Of a stretch of DNA of 64,000 nt, positions 17,146 to 25,507 are shown piece by piece (the stretch's first letter is position 1; the number at the start of each line of letters is the position of its first letter). The stretch comes from Actinoplanes sp. SE50/110 (lineage in GTDB: Bacteria; Actinomycetota; Actinomycetes; Mycobacteriales; Micromonosporaceae). The stretch lies in NCBI RefSeq assembly GCF_900119315.1, contig NZ_LT827010.1, forward strand, positions 1,596,001 to 1,660,000. Reading direction: 5' to 3'. Under the pieces are notes generated by a model. The model searched no databases. It saw only the letters and a list, made by a program, of their open reading frames with translations, and was not told where the DNA came from. Both the position numbers and the translations under genes were made by a program.

Positions 17146-18242
17146 GCGCCGGCCTGCGGGTCGTCGTCGAGGCCGACGGCGGCTCGCGGGGCAACCCCGG
17201 CCCGGCGGGCTACGGCGCGGTGGTCAAGGATGCGGCCACCGGCGAGGTTCTTCTTGAGCGGTACGCCGCCCTGGGCACCGCCACGAACAACGTCGCCGAG
17301 TATTCCGGACTGATCGCCGGCCTGCGCGCCGCCGCCGAGCTGAACGCCGCCCGGGTCGACATCCGGATGGATTCCAAGCTGGTCATCGAGCAGATGTCCG
17401 GCCGCTGGCAGATCAAGAACCCGGGGCTGCGCCCGCTGGCCGCGGAGGCGGCCCAGCTGGTCGCCAGGTTCCAGACGGTGAGCTTCGACTGGATTCCGCG
17501 GGAGCGCAACCGGGAGGCGGACGCGCTGGCGAACCGGGCGATGGACGAGGCCGCCGGTAAGGCTGTCCCGGATGTGCCCGCCGCCGCGCCCCAGCCGCGC
17601 AGCTGGGCCCCGCCGGAGCTGGACAACGCCACCCGGCTGATCCTGGTCCGGCACGGCGCCACCGCGATGACCGCGCAGGGCCGGTACTCGGGCCGGGGCG
17701 ACGTGCCGCTGACCGACGAGGGTGAGGCGCAGGCGATGGCCGCGGCCGGCCGGGTCGCCGGGCTGTCCCGGGACGTCGCGGTGGTGCTGACCTCGCCGCT
17801 GGCCCGGTGCGGGCGGACCGCCGAGCTGATCGCCGCCGAGGTGGGCGGGGTGCCGGTGACCGTGCTGGACGACCTGATCGAGTGCGACTTCGGGCTGTGG
17901 GAGGGCAAGACCTTCGCCGAGGTGCAGGAGGGCTGGCCGGACGAGATGACCGCCTGGCTGTCGTCGACCAGCGTGGCACCGCCCGGGGGCGAGTCGTTCC
18001 AGGCGGTGGCGAAGCGGGTCCGTGGCGCGCTCGCGAAGATCCAGCAGGCGTACGAGGGTCAGGTGGTCGTGGTCGTTTCGCACGTGACGCCGATCAAGTT
18101 GATCCTGCGCGACGCGCTCGCCGCCGGGGATGCCTTCCTGCACCGCTTGTTCCTGGATGCTGCCGGAGTGTCGACCATGGACATCTGGCCGGACGGCAAC
18201 ATCGCGGTCCGGTCGGTCAACGAGACTGCCCATCTTCGATAA
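17142..18242 (+). CDS. Bifunctional RNase HI / acid phosphatase (CobC-like)
   Basis: A 366-residue fusion. Residues 1-138 are an RNase HI domain that cleaves RNA in RNA-DNA hybrids, with the acidic active site Asp12, Glu53, Asp77 and Asp127. Residues 160-366 form a histidine-phosphatase domain with RHG at 170-172 and the second catalytic His in VVVSHVTPIK; relatives act as alpha-ribazole phosphatase or acid phosphatase. M. tuberculosis Rv2228c has the same fusion and both activities. GTG 17142 overlaps the previous stop (GTGA), making this the last gene of the operon. Confidence 0.95.
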   Translation: MSAGLRVVVEADGGSRGNPGPAGYGAVVKDAATGEVLLERYAALGTATNNVAEYSGLIAGLRAAAELNAARVDIRMDSKLVIEQMSGRWQIKNPGLRPLAAEAAQLVARFQTVSFDWIPRERNREADALANRAMDEAAGKAVPDVPAAAPQPRSWAPPELDNATRLILVRHGATAMTAQGRYSGRGDVPLTDEGEAQAMAAAGRVAGLSRDVAVVLTSPLARCGRTAELIAAEVGGVPVTVLDDLIECDFGLWEGKTFAEVQEGWPDEMTAWLSSTSVAPPGGESFQAVAKRVRGALAKIQQAYEGQVVVVVSHVTPIKLILRDALAAGDAFLHRLFLDAAGVSTMDIWPDGNIAVRSVNETAHLR

Positions 18243-18273
18243 CAGATATTGACCCTGCCAGGGCGAGACGTTT

Positions 18274-18294
18274 AGTTTCCTCGATCAGGAAACT
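18274..18294. promoter_or_regulatory. Inverted repeat AGTTTCCT-n5-AGGAAACT upstream of chitinase
   Basis: Perfect 8-bp arms (18274-18281 and 18287-18294) around CGATC lie 28 bases before the chitinase ATG. It is probably the operator of a substrate-responsive repressor. It does not match the DasR site that I know from Streptomyces chitinase genes. Confidence 0.5.
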
Positions 18295-18322
18295 TTCTTC
18301 ACCGTTTCGCCCTGGAGGGCTC

Positions 18323-19609
18323 ATGAACGGTTTCATCCGCCGCTTCGTCGCCGCGGCGGCTGCCGCCACGGTCGTGCTGGGCGCGGCGCAGACGCCCGCC
18401 GAGGCGCAGGCGAGCAAGGGCTTCGTCAAAGTCGGCTACTTCACCCAGTGGGGCATCTACGGCCGCGACTTTCAGCTGGCCAAGGTGCAGAAGTCGGGCG
18501 CCGCGGCCCGGCTCACCCACCTCAACTACGCGTTCGGCCCGGTCACCGCGGACGGCGTCTGCGCCTCCGCCGACCCGTGGGCCGACTGGCAGACGCCGTT
18601 CTCCGACGCCACCAGTGTGGACGGTGTCGGGGACGTGGCCGGCCAGCCGATCGCCGGCAATCTCAACCAGCTCGCCGAATTGAAGAAGGCCAACCCCCGG
18701 CTGCGCGTGCTGATCTCGCTCGGCGGCTGGAGCGGATCGGCGTACTTCTCCGACGCCGCCCTGACCGACGCTTCCCGGAGGAAGCTCGTCTCGTCCTGCG
18801 TGGATCTGTGGCTCAAGGGCAACCTGCCCGACCACGCCGCGGGTGCCGCCGCCGGCATCTTCGACGGCGTCGACCTGGACTGGGAGTGGCCCGGCTCGGA
18901 CGGCAACACCGGCAACGTGGTCCGGCCCGAGGACAAGCGGAACTTCACGCTGCTCGCCGCCGAATTCCGCGCCCAGCTCGACCGGCTCGGCCGGACCAAC
19001 CACAAGCACTACGATCTGACCGCGTTCCTGCCGGCCGCCCCGGCGAAGATCGGTGCCGGCTTCGAGGCCGACAAGATCTTCAGGTATCTGGACTTCGGCA
19101 CCCTGCAGGGCTACGACTTCCACGGCACCTGGGAATCGAGGACGAACCAGCAGTCGGCGCTGCGGGTTCCGGCCGGCGCGCCGGACAATCCGGACTTCTC
19201 GGTCGACAACGCGCTCCACGCCTGGGTCGCCGGTGGCGCCCCGAAGAACCGGATCGCGCTCGGCCTGCCCTACTACAGCCAGGGCTGGACCGGCGTCACC
19301 GGCGGCGGCACCGGGCGGTTCCAGCCGGCCACCGGCCCGGCGGCCGGCACCTTCGGCGCCGGCACCGAGGACTACAAGGTCGTCAAGACCCTGCCGGCCA
19401 AGGGTTACACCGTGCACCGCGACCTGCGCTCCGGCGACGCCTGGCTGTTCGACGGCACCACCTATTGGACGTACGACGACCCGGCCGTCCTGCTGCAGAA
19501 GACGCTGTACATCCGCAGCCGCGGCCTGGCCGGCGCGATGATGTGGTCCCTCGACGGCGACGACGACAACGCCACCCTCACCAAGACGATCTCCCTGGGC
19601 CTGTTCTGA
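18323..19609 (+). CDS. Secreted GH18 chitinase
   Basis: A 428-residue glycoside hydrolase family 18 enzyme that cleaves beta-1,4 linkages of chitin outside the cell. Residues 1-30 are a typical signal peptide (MNGFIRRF, Ala/Val-rich core, AEAQA cleavage region). The catalytic signature DGVDLDWEWP spans 181-190, with the proton donor Glu188. SLGGWSGSAYFSD (132-144), the substrate-cleft Tyr/Trp positions and the C-terminal AMMWSLDGDD complete the GH18 barrel. No carbohydrate-binding module is attached. ATG 18323 has GGAGGG upstream. An inverted repeat precedes it and a strong hairpin follows. Confidence 0.95.
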   Translation: MNGFIRRFVAAAAAATVVLGAAQTPAEAQASKGFVKVGYFTQWGIYGRDFQLAKVQKSGAAARLTHLNYAFGPVTADGVCASADPWADWQTPFSDATSVDGVGDVAGQPIAGNLNQLAELKKANPRLRVLISLGGWSGSAYFSDAALTDASRRKLVSSCVDLWLKGNLPDHAAGAAAGIFDGVDLDWEWPGSDGNTGNVVRPEDKRNFTLLAAEFRAQLDRLGRTNHKHYDLTAFLPAAPAKIGAGFEADKIFRYLDFGTLQGYDFHGTWESRTNQQSALRVPAGAPDNPDFSVDNALHAWVAGGAPKNRIALGLPYYSQGWTGVTGGGTGRFQPATGPAAGTFGAGTEDYKVVKTLPAKGYTVHRDLRSGDAWLFDGTTYWTYDDPAVLLQKTLYIRSRGLAGAMMWSLDGDDDNATLTKTISLGLF

Positions 19610-19633
19610 CCCGGGAGATCCACCGGCACCACC

Positions 19634-19663
19634 GGAGCCCGGTCCCACCAGGGGCCGGGCTCC
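19634..19663 (+). terminator. Strong hairpin after chitinase
   Basis: A 13-bp stem with one G-T pair (GGAGCCCGG at 19634-19642 with 19655-19663, extended inward) and a 4-base ACCA loop. No T-run follows. It starts 24 bases after the stop. Confidence 0.7.
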
Positions 19664-19789
19664 ACCCGCCCCGGCGCCGTTCGGCGCAGCCCTTCGCCCG
19701 TTCGGCGCACTCCGATCGCCAGTGATCCGGGTGTCTCGTTAGCGTGACGGGGACTGTACGCACTGTCTCGCTACTGGAGGGGGCGGATC

Positions 19790-20011
19790 ATGGCGGAGCT
19801 GAAATCTTCACCACGTACCGATAGCAGTGTCTGGAACTGGTTGCTTCTGGTGCCGATCGTGGTGCCGCTGCTGACCCCGTTGTTCAATCACGACTCGCCC
19901 CGGTTCGCCGGGTTCCCGCTGTTCTACTGGCTGCAGTTCGCCTTCATCCTGCTGGGCGTGGCGACGACCACGCTGGTCTACCGGATGACCCGGAAGCGGA
20001 GCCGGCCATGA
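19790..20011 (+). CDS. DUF3311 small membrane protein
   Basis: A 73-residue protein with two transmembrane helices (about 17-32 and 43-62) and a basic C-terminus (RMTRKRSRP), typical of DUF3311. Such proteins are routinely encoded immediately upstream of sodium/solute symporters and are thought to be accessory subunits, by analogy with the small partner in other SSS pairs. ATG 19790 has an AGGGGGCGG ribosome site. Its stop overlaps the symporter start by 4 bases (ATGA), indicating a coupled pair. Confidence 0.88.
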   Translation: MAELKSSPRTDSSVWNWLLLVPIVVPLLTPLFNHDSPRFAGFPLFYWLQFAFILLGVATTTLVYRMTRKRSRP

Positions 20012-21651
20012 GCGGGCACGTCACCGAGATCGTCATCTTCACGGTGCTGTTCCTGCTGGTGAGCGGGATCGGTTTTGTGGCGGCCCGATGGCGGGCGCCG
20101 CAGGACATGGCTCATCTCGACGAGTGGGGGCTGGGCGGGCGCAGCTTCGGCGGGTGGATCACCTGGTTCCTGGTGGGTGGCGACCTCTACACCGCGTACA
20201 CGTTCGTGGCGGTGCCCGCGCTGATCTTCGGGGCCGGCGCGGCCGGGTTCTTCGCCGTGCCGTACACCGTCGTCATCTATCCCCTGTTCTTCCTGGTCCT
20301 GGTGCGGCTCTGGTCGGTGGCGCACCGGCACGGGTTCGTGACGCCGGCCGACTTCGTCCGGCGGCGCTACGACTCGCCGACGCTGGCGCTGCTGATCGCG
20401 ATCACCGGGATCGTCGCGACCATGCCGTACATCGCCCTGCAGCTGGTCGGCATCGAGTCGGTGCTCAAGACGATGGGCGTGACCGGGGACAGTGCGGTGG
20501 CCCGGCATCTGCCGATCATCATCGCGTTCGCGATCCTGGCGGCGTACACCTACCAGTCCGGGCTGCGCGCGCCGGCGCTGATCGCGTTCGTCAAGGACAC
20601 CCTCATCTACCTCGTGATCATCGTGGCGGTGCTCTACCTGCCGTACAAACTCGGTGGCTGGGGTGCGATCTTCGATGCCGCGGACAGGAAGTTCCAGGCG
20701 ACGCCGGCGCCCGGCGACGGGATCCTGCTGAACGCCAACAACCAGGTGCAGTACTTCACGCTGGCGCTGGGTTCGGCGCTCGCGCTGTTCCTCTACCCGC
20801 ACAGCATCACCGGCGTGCTGGCCAGCAGGAACCGTGACGTGATCAAGCGGAACATGTCGGCGTTGCCGGCGTACAGCTTCCTGCTCGGCCTGATCGCGCT
20901 GCTCGGCTACATGGCGATCGCCGCCGGGGTGAAGCCGCTGCCCGGGGCGAAGGCCGGCAGCCTGGACAGCAACACCGTGGTGCCGCTGCTGTTCGACACC
21001 AAATTCCCGTCCTGGTTCGCCGGGGTGGCGTTCGCCGCGATCGGGATCGGCGCGCTGGTCCCGGCCGCGATCATGTCGATCGCCGCGGCGAACCTGTTCA
21101 CCCGCAACATCTACAAGGAGTACCTGAAGCGGGACGCGACCCCGGCGCAGGAGGCGAACGTTGCCAAGATCACCTCGCTGGTCGTCAAGATCGGGGCGGT
21201 GGCGTTCATCGTCTTCCTCGACCCGCAGTTCTCCATCGACCTGCAGCTGATCGGCGGCGTGATCATTCTGCAGACGGCGCCGTCGGTGATCCTCGGCCTC
21301 TACACCCGGTGGCTGCACCGCGGCGCGCTGATCGCCGGCTGGGCCGCCGGCATGCTGCTCGCCTTCTGGATGCTGTGGCAGATCCCGAACGCGGCGACCG
21401 GCCGCAAGCACTTCGGCGGGTCGGCGTTCGCGCTCTCCGAGTTCGGCCTCGACACCAAGAAGACGATCTACGTCGGGTTCGTGGCGGTGCTGGTCAACCT
21501 GGCGGTGGCGGTCCTGGTGACATTCGCGCTGCGGGCCGCGAAGACCCCGGAAGGGGTGGACGGCACGGCACCCGGCGACTACTTCGCCGACGAGGGCGAT
21601 CCGCGGGTCGGGCAGGAGCCGACCCCGGTCGAGACGGTCTCCTCCACCTGA
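20008..21651 (+). CDS. Sodium:solute symporter (SSS family, MctP-like)
   Basis: A 547-residue inner-membrane transporter with about 13 hydrophobic helices. Family features are the N-terminal DEWGLGGRSFGGWITWFLVG, RHGFVTPADFVRRRYDSPTL, and ALFLYPHSITGVLASR. It resembles the monocarboxylate permease MctP subgroup more than the proline or sugar subgroups, so a small organic acid is the likely substrate; this is an inference. The C-terminal 30 residues are acidic and cytoplasmic. It overlaps the DUF3311 gene by 4 bases. A 12-bp hairpin follows. Confidence 0.9.
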   Translation: MSGHVTEIVIFTVLFLLVSGIGFVAARWRAPQDMAHLDEWGLGGRSFGGWITWFLVGGDLYTAYTFVAVPALIFGAGAAGFFAVPYTVVIYPLFFLVLVRLWSVAHRHGFVTPADFVRRRYDSPTLALLIAITGIVATMPYIALQLVGIESVLKTMGVTGDSAVARHLPIIIAFAILAAYTYQSGLRAPALIAFVKDTLIYLVIIVAVLYLPYKLGGWGAIFDAADRKFQATPAPGDGILLNANNQVQYFTLALGSALALFLYPHSITGVLASRNRDVIKRNMSALPAYSFLLGLIALLGYMAIAAGVKPLPGAKAGSLDSNTVVPLLFDTKFPSWFAGVAFAAIGIGALVPAAIMSIAAANLFTRNIYKEYLKRDATPAQEANVAKITSLVVKIGAVAFIVFLDPQFSIDLQLIGGVIILQTAPSVILGLYTRWLHRGALIAGWAAGMLLAFWMLWQIPNAATGRKHFGGSAFALSEFGLDTKKTIYVGFVAVLVNLAVAVLVTFALRAAKTPEGVDGTAPGDYFADEGDPRVGQEPTPVETVSST

Positions 21652-21671
21652 CCGGTTCCGATCAGTTTCGT

Positions 21672-21699
21672 GCGCCGCGTCCCGGTCGGGGCGCGGCGC
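21672..21699 (+). terminator. Hairpin after the symporter gene
   Basis: GCGCCGCG (21672-21679) pairs with 21692-21699 and the stem continues inward to 12 bp with a 4-base loop. It lies 20 bases past the stop. Confidence 0.6.
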
Positions 21700-21828
21700 G
21701 CTCGTCGACTGATTGCGGACCTTGCGGTCCGTTGCGAACCTTGCCCCTGTTCGACCGACTCTCCGGTAGCGTCGGGCCTGTTCTCCGAGGGTTCCTCGTG
21801 TCTGCAGGGGGTCGCGTTGCCGGCGCAG

Positions 21829-22542
21829 ATGACGCTGACGCAGCAGTTCGCCACCGAATACGCCAAAGGCGCGGTGCCGGGCATGCTGCGCGCGATCCGG
21901 ACCATCAAACGCGCCAACAACGGGATCCTCGCCGGCGCGCTCGCCGCCAGCTACCTGCACCAGGGCCACTACCTGGTCAGCCTCGACGCCGGACTGTTCG
22001 CCTGGATCGTGCCGGCCGTCTTCGACCTCGCCATGCTGTCCATGCTGACGATCAGCCAGACCGCCGGGATGGCCGCCGACGCCAAACGCGCCGCCCTCAA
22101 GGTCCTCGTTCTGGTCGTCACCATCTCCGCCGCGGTCAACTTCGCGGCACCCGGCCCACTCGGCCTGCGCATCATCTTCTCCCTGGTGGTCGGCCTGGTC
22201 GCCGGCGTCGAATGGGTCGCCGCCAAAATCCGCCCCGACTTCGCGGCCATCGAGGCCCGCGAGGTGGAAGCGACCGCGGACGTGCGCCCGGCCCGCCGCC
22301 TCGACCCCGAAGTCGCCCGGCGGCGGGCCGCCAAAGCGGCCGTCACCCGTCGGGCGAATCAGGCGGCGAAGGCCGCCGAGGACGTCGCCCGGTCACGGGC
22401 GGCCAAGGCCGCCGAACGGGCTCGCGAACGCGCCGCGAAGGACGTCCTGGAACAGGCGGAGCTGGCGGGCTTCTTCGCGGCGCAGCCCTACCAGCAGGGG
22501 TCGTATCCCGAGGTGACGCAGCAGGTCCGGGCCCGACGCTGA
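21829..22542 (+). CDS. DUF2637/SpdB-like membrane protein with basic tail
   Basis: About 237 residues. The first 130 hold several transmembrane helices (GILAGALAASYLHQGHYLV, LFAWIVPAVFDLAMLSML, VLVLVVTISAAVNFAAPGP, IIFSLVVGLVAGVEWVA), resembling DUF2637 proteins that are related to plasmid-spread and FtsK-associated genes. Residues 145-215 are Ala/Arg/Lys-rich and helical, probably cytoplasmic and possibly nucleic-acid binding. ATG 21829 is the conservative start; TTG 21817 has a better ribosome site (CAGGGGG). No partner FtsK or replication gene lies nearby, so its function is open. Confidence 0.62.
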   Translation: MTLTQQFATEYAKGAVPGMLRAIRTIKRANNGILAGALAASYLHQGHYLVSLDAGLFAWIVPAVFDLAMLSMLTISQTAGMAADAKRAALKVLVLVVTISAAVNFAAPGPLGLRIIFSLVVGLVAGVEWVAAKIRPDFAAIEAREVEATADVRPARRLDPEVARRRAAKAAVTRRANQAAKAAEDVARSRAAKAAERARERAAKDVLEQAELAGFFAAQPYQQGSYPEVTQQVRARR

Positions 22543-22552
22543 TCCCGAGACG

Positions 22553-22753
22553 ATCCAGCTCGGCCTGCCGGACATGGTAGGTCTGCTGGCAGCCGATCGT
22601 CCCGTCCGGATACTCGGTGCGGGCGAGGCTGCCGCGGACCTGCTCGAACGGCTCCCAGTCGATGCCCCAGCCGCGCAGTCAAACCTGCCAGGGGCTCGGA
22701 TTCCTGCCGGCGCGGAACGAGACAACCGCGACCCAGCCGACCATGTCGTCCAT
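22553..22753 (-). pseudogene. Short gene interrupted by an in-frame TGA
   Basis: From ATG 22753 the frame encodes MDDMVGWVAVVSFRAGRNP plus 5 residues, then TGA at 22679-22681, then continues in the same frame with strongly biased G/C third positions through LRGWGIDWEPFEQVRGSLAR and QQTYHVRQAELDRLGI. Both sides look equally protein-coding, so this appears to be one protein of about 70 residues broken by a nonsense change. It converges on the DUF2637-like gene and its original C-terminus cannot be placed. I do not recognise the family. Confidence 0.5.
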
Positions 22754-22840
22754 GGCGTAAGGATAGAGGCGAATCGCGGGTCCGCGTGCCCGGGACAGGT
22801 GGCGAGGGCCGTCATGGTCGCGGTGTTGCCGACGTCGCCT

Positions 22841-23473
22841 TCACGCGTGCAGACAGGTCCCGTCAGGCTGGGCGAAGTTCTTGTAGATGTCGTGCGTGTA
22901 GCCGGTCACCGTGACGATCACGCAGCCAGGTCCGTGCGGGATACCCACGAGGACGGTGCCCTCGGGGACGCCTGCTTCCAGTCCCCCCGTCCGCACCTCG
23001 AAATGCGAGATGCCGGCGGCGGTGAGCGCCTGCCGGACTCCTGCCGGTGACGGCGGCTTGGCGGCACAGGCCTTGTCGTCGAGGCCGCAGGCCGTGCGCT
23101 TGTCGAGATCCTTCGCGAGGGCAGCCTCCACCTGGCTGATCAACTGCCGGGTGTCATTGTCCGGACCCCAGAACGCGGACTTGTCGGCGAGCGCTGGATC
23201 GGTGGGGACTCGCCGGCACGGATCAGCGTCACCACAGTGCACGTCGGCCACGACGACGCCCTGCCACCCGGGGTCGCCCGGGATCGGTGCGATCGCAGGA
23301 GCGTTGGCCTCGGGCCTTGCTCCCGCATGGGCGTGCAGGGGACCGGCCGCCACCACCGCGATCATCACCGGGACGAACCCGGCCATGGGACGCTTGATCT
23401 TGAACGTCCGGACAGGCTTACTCGTCAGGTGGTCTACCGCGACCGCAGAGCGTCCCGACGGGTCGTCGCTCAC
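22841..23473 (-). CDS. Secreted or membrane-anchored protein of unknown function
   Basis: A 210-residue protein starting at GTG 23473 (VSDDPSGRSAVAVDHL), which has a GGGAGA ribosome site 6 bases upstream. Residues about 30-50 (MAGFVPVMIAVVAAGPLHAHA) form a signal anchor or late signal peptide; the remainder would be extracytoplasmic. The exported part has four cysteines in two pairs (HCGDADPC and ACGLDDKAC) plus C-terminal cysteines, suggesting disulfides, and ends VIVTVTGYTHDIYKNFAQP. No family is recognised. It lies downstream of rnpB on the same strand. Confidence 0.65.
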   Translation of the reverse strand: MSDDPSGRSAVAVDHLTSKPVRTFKIKRPMAGFVPVMIAVVAAGPLHAHAGARPEANAPAIAPIPGDPGWQGVVVADVHCGDADPCRRVPTDPALADKSAFWGPDNDTRQLISQVEAALAKDLDKRTACGLDDKACAAKPPSPAGVRQALTAAGISHFEVRTGGLEAGVPEGTVLVGIPHGPGCVIVTVTGYTHDIYKNFAQPDGTCLHA

Positions 23474-23696
23474 GTCATCTCCCGGTCGATCCTGATGCAG
23501 AGGCATGCCGTGACCACCCGACCTTTTCGAGTGCGGCGCACCTCAGTCCCGCGTCTCGATCGTCGGGCCCGGGCTCGACGTGAGCAAAACCGTCCTCGCC
23601 GGTATGCGGAGCCCGGGCGACAGGGATGACCCCTCTGCAGGTGGGGAGTCGGGAGCTTGAGACGGCGGCCGACGTTGACCGTATATATGAGGCCGG

Positions 23697-23711
23697 GCGG
23701 GCGCCGCCCGC
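23697..23711 (-). terminator. Short hairpin at the 3' side of rnpB
   Basis: GCGGGC/GCCCGC arms with a 3-base loop are followed on the minus strand by CCGGCCTCATATATAC. It lies 24 bases past the end of the P1 helix. Confidence 0.4.
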
Positions 23712-23734
23712 AGAGTGGTGACCTCGGGGGGCGG

Positions 23735-24142
23735 CGGACGAGTCGGCCTGTACGCCGGATTCTGTGGCCGGGACCGAGGTCCCGGTGGCGGCCATCCATC
23801 TCGGCCTGCCGTTGCCGGCAGGCTCTTGCGGCCTACCCGCAGGATCAGGCGAGCAGCCCTCGAACCCTGCGCCGGTCGCGTCCTTGCGGGCGCGGCCTTG
23901 CTTGGCCTTGCTCCGGGTGGGGTTTACCAAGCCGCCCCGGTCACCCGGGGCGCTGGTGAGCTCTTACCTCACCGTTTCACCCTTACCGCCCAGGGCCGAG
24001 GCCCCGGCGGCGGTCTGTTCTCTGTGGCACTGTCCCGCGGGTCGCCCCGGGTTGCCGTTAACAACCACCCTGCTCTGCGGAGTCCGGACGTTCCTCGGCG
24101 ATGCCCGGAGGCACCGACGCGGCCGCCCAGCCGACTCGTCCG
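23735..24142 (-). ncRNA. rnpB: RNase P RNA, bacterial type A
   Basis: The RNA component of RNase P, which matures tRNA 5' ends. The ends form the P1 helix: CGGACGAGTCGG at the 5' end (24142 downward) is complementary to the 3' end at about 23735-23746. Universally conserved pieces are visible on the minus strand: GAGGAACGTCCGGACTCC near the 5' end, CAGGGTGGTTGTTAACGGC, GGTAAGGGTGAAACGGTGAG, GGTAAACCCCACCCGGAGCA, and AGAATCCGGCGTACAG near the 3' end. Its length of about 408 nt is normal for actinobacteria. Confidence 0.96.
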
Positions 24143-24183
24143 TCGCGCCCCAATCCTACGGCCCGGCCGGTGGGGGCAGGGCG

Positions 24184-24189
24184 TAGGGT
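24184..24189 (+). promoter_or_regulatory. -10 element TAGGGT for the TauE/SafE gene
   Basis: TAGGGT ends 10 bases before ATG 24200 with no ribosome site, consistent with a leaderless mRNA; it lies just outside the 5' end of rnpB. Confidence 0.4.
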
Positions 24190-24199
24190 CGGCCGCATC

Positions 24200-24964
24200 A
24201 TGGATCTTTCGCACATCTTGCTGCTGGTGGTGGCCGGGGTCGCGGCCGGTGGGGTGAACGCGATCGCCGGGGGCGGGTCGCTGATCACCTTTCCGAGCCT
24301 GATCGCGGCCGGGTTGCCGTCCGTGGACGCGAACGTCACCAATTCGGTGTCGGTCTTTCCGGGGTACGTGTCGAGCGTGGCCGGGAGCCGGGCGGACCTG
24401 GCCGGCCAGGAGCGGCGGGTGCGGTCGGTGCTGCCGGCCGCGGTACTCGGGTCGGTGGGCGGGTGTGCGCTGCTGCTGTCGACGCCCGGGCGGGTGTTCG
24501 AGGTGATCGTCCCGTTCCTGGTGCTGGGGGCGGCGGCGACGCTGGCTTTCCAGGAGCGGCTGCGCGGGCTGGTCGGGCATCCGCGCGGCATGCCGGCACG
24601 GCGGGCGGCGGTGATCTTGCAGGCCGTCGTGTTCGTGGGGGCGGTGTACGGCGGGTACTTCGGGGCGGCGCTCGGGGTCATGTACGTGGCGGCGCTCGCG
24701 CTGGTGCTGGACGAGCCGTTGAAGCGGATCAACGCGTTGAAGAACGTGCTGTCGGCGACGGTGGGGCTGGTCACCGTGCTGGTGTTCGCGTTCTTCGCGG
24801 ACGTGCACTGGGCGGCGGTGGCGACGCTGGCGCCGGCGACGGTGGTCGGCGGGTATGCCGGGGCGCGGCTGGCCCGACGGCTTCCGGCGACGGTGCTCAA
24901 ATACCTGATCGTCACGTTCGGCACGACGATCGGCTTGATTCTGCTGTATCGGGCGTTCCGCTGA
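24200..24964 (+). CDS. TauE/SafE (DUF81) family membrane permease
   Basis: A 254-residue integral membrane protein with about eight helices in two related halves. The N-terminal signature GGVNAIAGGGSLITFPSLIA (residues about 18-37) with TNSVSVFPGYVSS is diagnostic of TauE/SafE, as is the second-half GAVYGGYFGAALGVMY. Family members export sulfite, sulfoacetate or other small organosulfur anions; the substrate here is unknown. ATG 24200 starts directly before the first helix. It is divergent from rnpB and convergent with the TIR gene. Confidence 0.9.
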   Translation: MDLSHILLLVVAGVAAGGVNAIAGGGSLITFPSLIAAGLPSVDANVTNSVSVFPGYVSSVAGSRADLAGQERRVRSVLPAAVLGSVGGCALLLSTPGRVFEVIVPFLVLGAAATLAFQERLRGLVGHPRGMPARRAAVILQAVVFVGAVYGGYFGAALGVMYVAALALVLDEPLKRINALKNVLSATVGLVTVLVFAFFADVHWAAVATLAPATVVGGYAGARLARRLPATVLKYLIVTFGTTIGLILLYRAFR

Positions 24965-25032
24965 CCGAGACGGAAAAGGCCGAGACGGAAAGAAACGGAC
25001 GGGAAGCGGTCACTACCCCTTCTCTCCGACGA

Positions 25033-25425
25033 TCAAACAGGGCGAGATTGCGGCGTACGCGAAAAAGAGTCCCGTGGTCCGCCCACCGCCCCCAGAAGGA
25101 TCTCCAGCGCCTCTTCTTCATCCAGGTCATGCAAGCTTTTGCAGTTCGCGGCATCGAGTGCCGCGGGCAGGGGAACCGCGTCCAGGGCGAGCACCGTCCA
25201 TCCCGCTGTGGTGGCGACCCGCGCCCAGTCCGATTCGGACGCGGGATGCTCCGCGGAGACCAGGATGAGCACCCGATCTGATCCGGATAGCGCGACGGTC
25301 ATCCGATGCGCGAAGTCGACCCCGGCCGGATGCATGGTCACGGCATGGCCGGCGGCCTGCAGCGATCCGGTGATCCATTGTGCCCAGTGTGCGTCCGCGG
25401 GGGCGTAGGACAGGAGTACGGGCAC
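25033..25425 (-). CDS. TIR-domain protein
   Basis: About 130 residues that are essentially one TIR fold: VPVLLSYAPADAHWAQWITG (strand A, helix A), GHAVTMHPAG, SDRVLILVSAEHPASESDW, then WTVLALDAVPLP. In NAD-cleaving TIRs a conserved Glu follows the S-x2-S-x-W segment; here it reads SDWARVATTAG with no Glu, so NADase activity is doubtful and a protein-interaction role is more likely. GTG 25425 begins the domain; GTG 25482 and ATG 25455 are longer in-frame options. It is divergent from the GAPDH-like gene and may share its palindromic control region. Confidence 0.75.
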   Translation of the reverse strand: MPVLLSYAPADAHWAQWITGSLQAAGHAVTMHPAGVDFAHRMTVALSGSDRVLILVSAEHPASESDWARVATTAGWTVLALDAVPLPAALDAANCKSLHDLDEEEALEILLGAVGGPRDSFSRTPQSRPV

Positions 25426-25507
25426 GTGCCCAGCATGCCGCAACGCATTCCACATTGAGCATGGGGCTTCGATGGGCGTCACTCGGCTGGTGTGACATTG
25501 TCATCCG

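Noticed and set aside
18274..18294. DasR (N-acetylglucosamine) operator
   Set aside because: The arms do not match the ACTGGTCTAGACCA-type consensus.
22393..22815. 140-residue minus-strand frame
   Set aside because: Ser/Arg/Pro-rich and out of frame with the better-supported interrupted gene starting at 22753.
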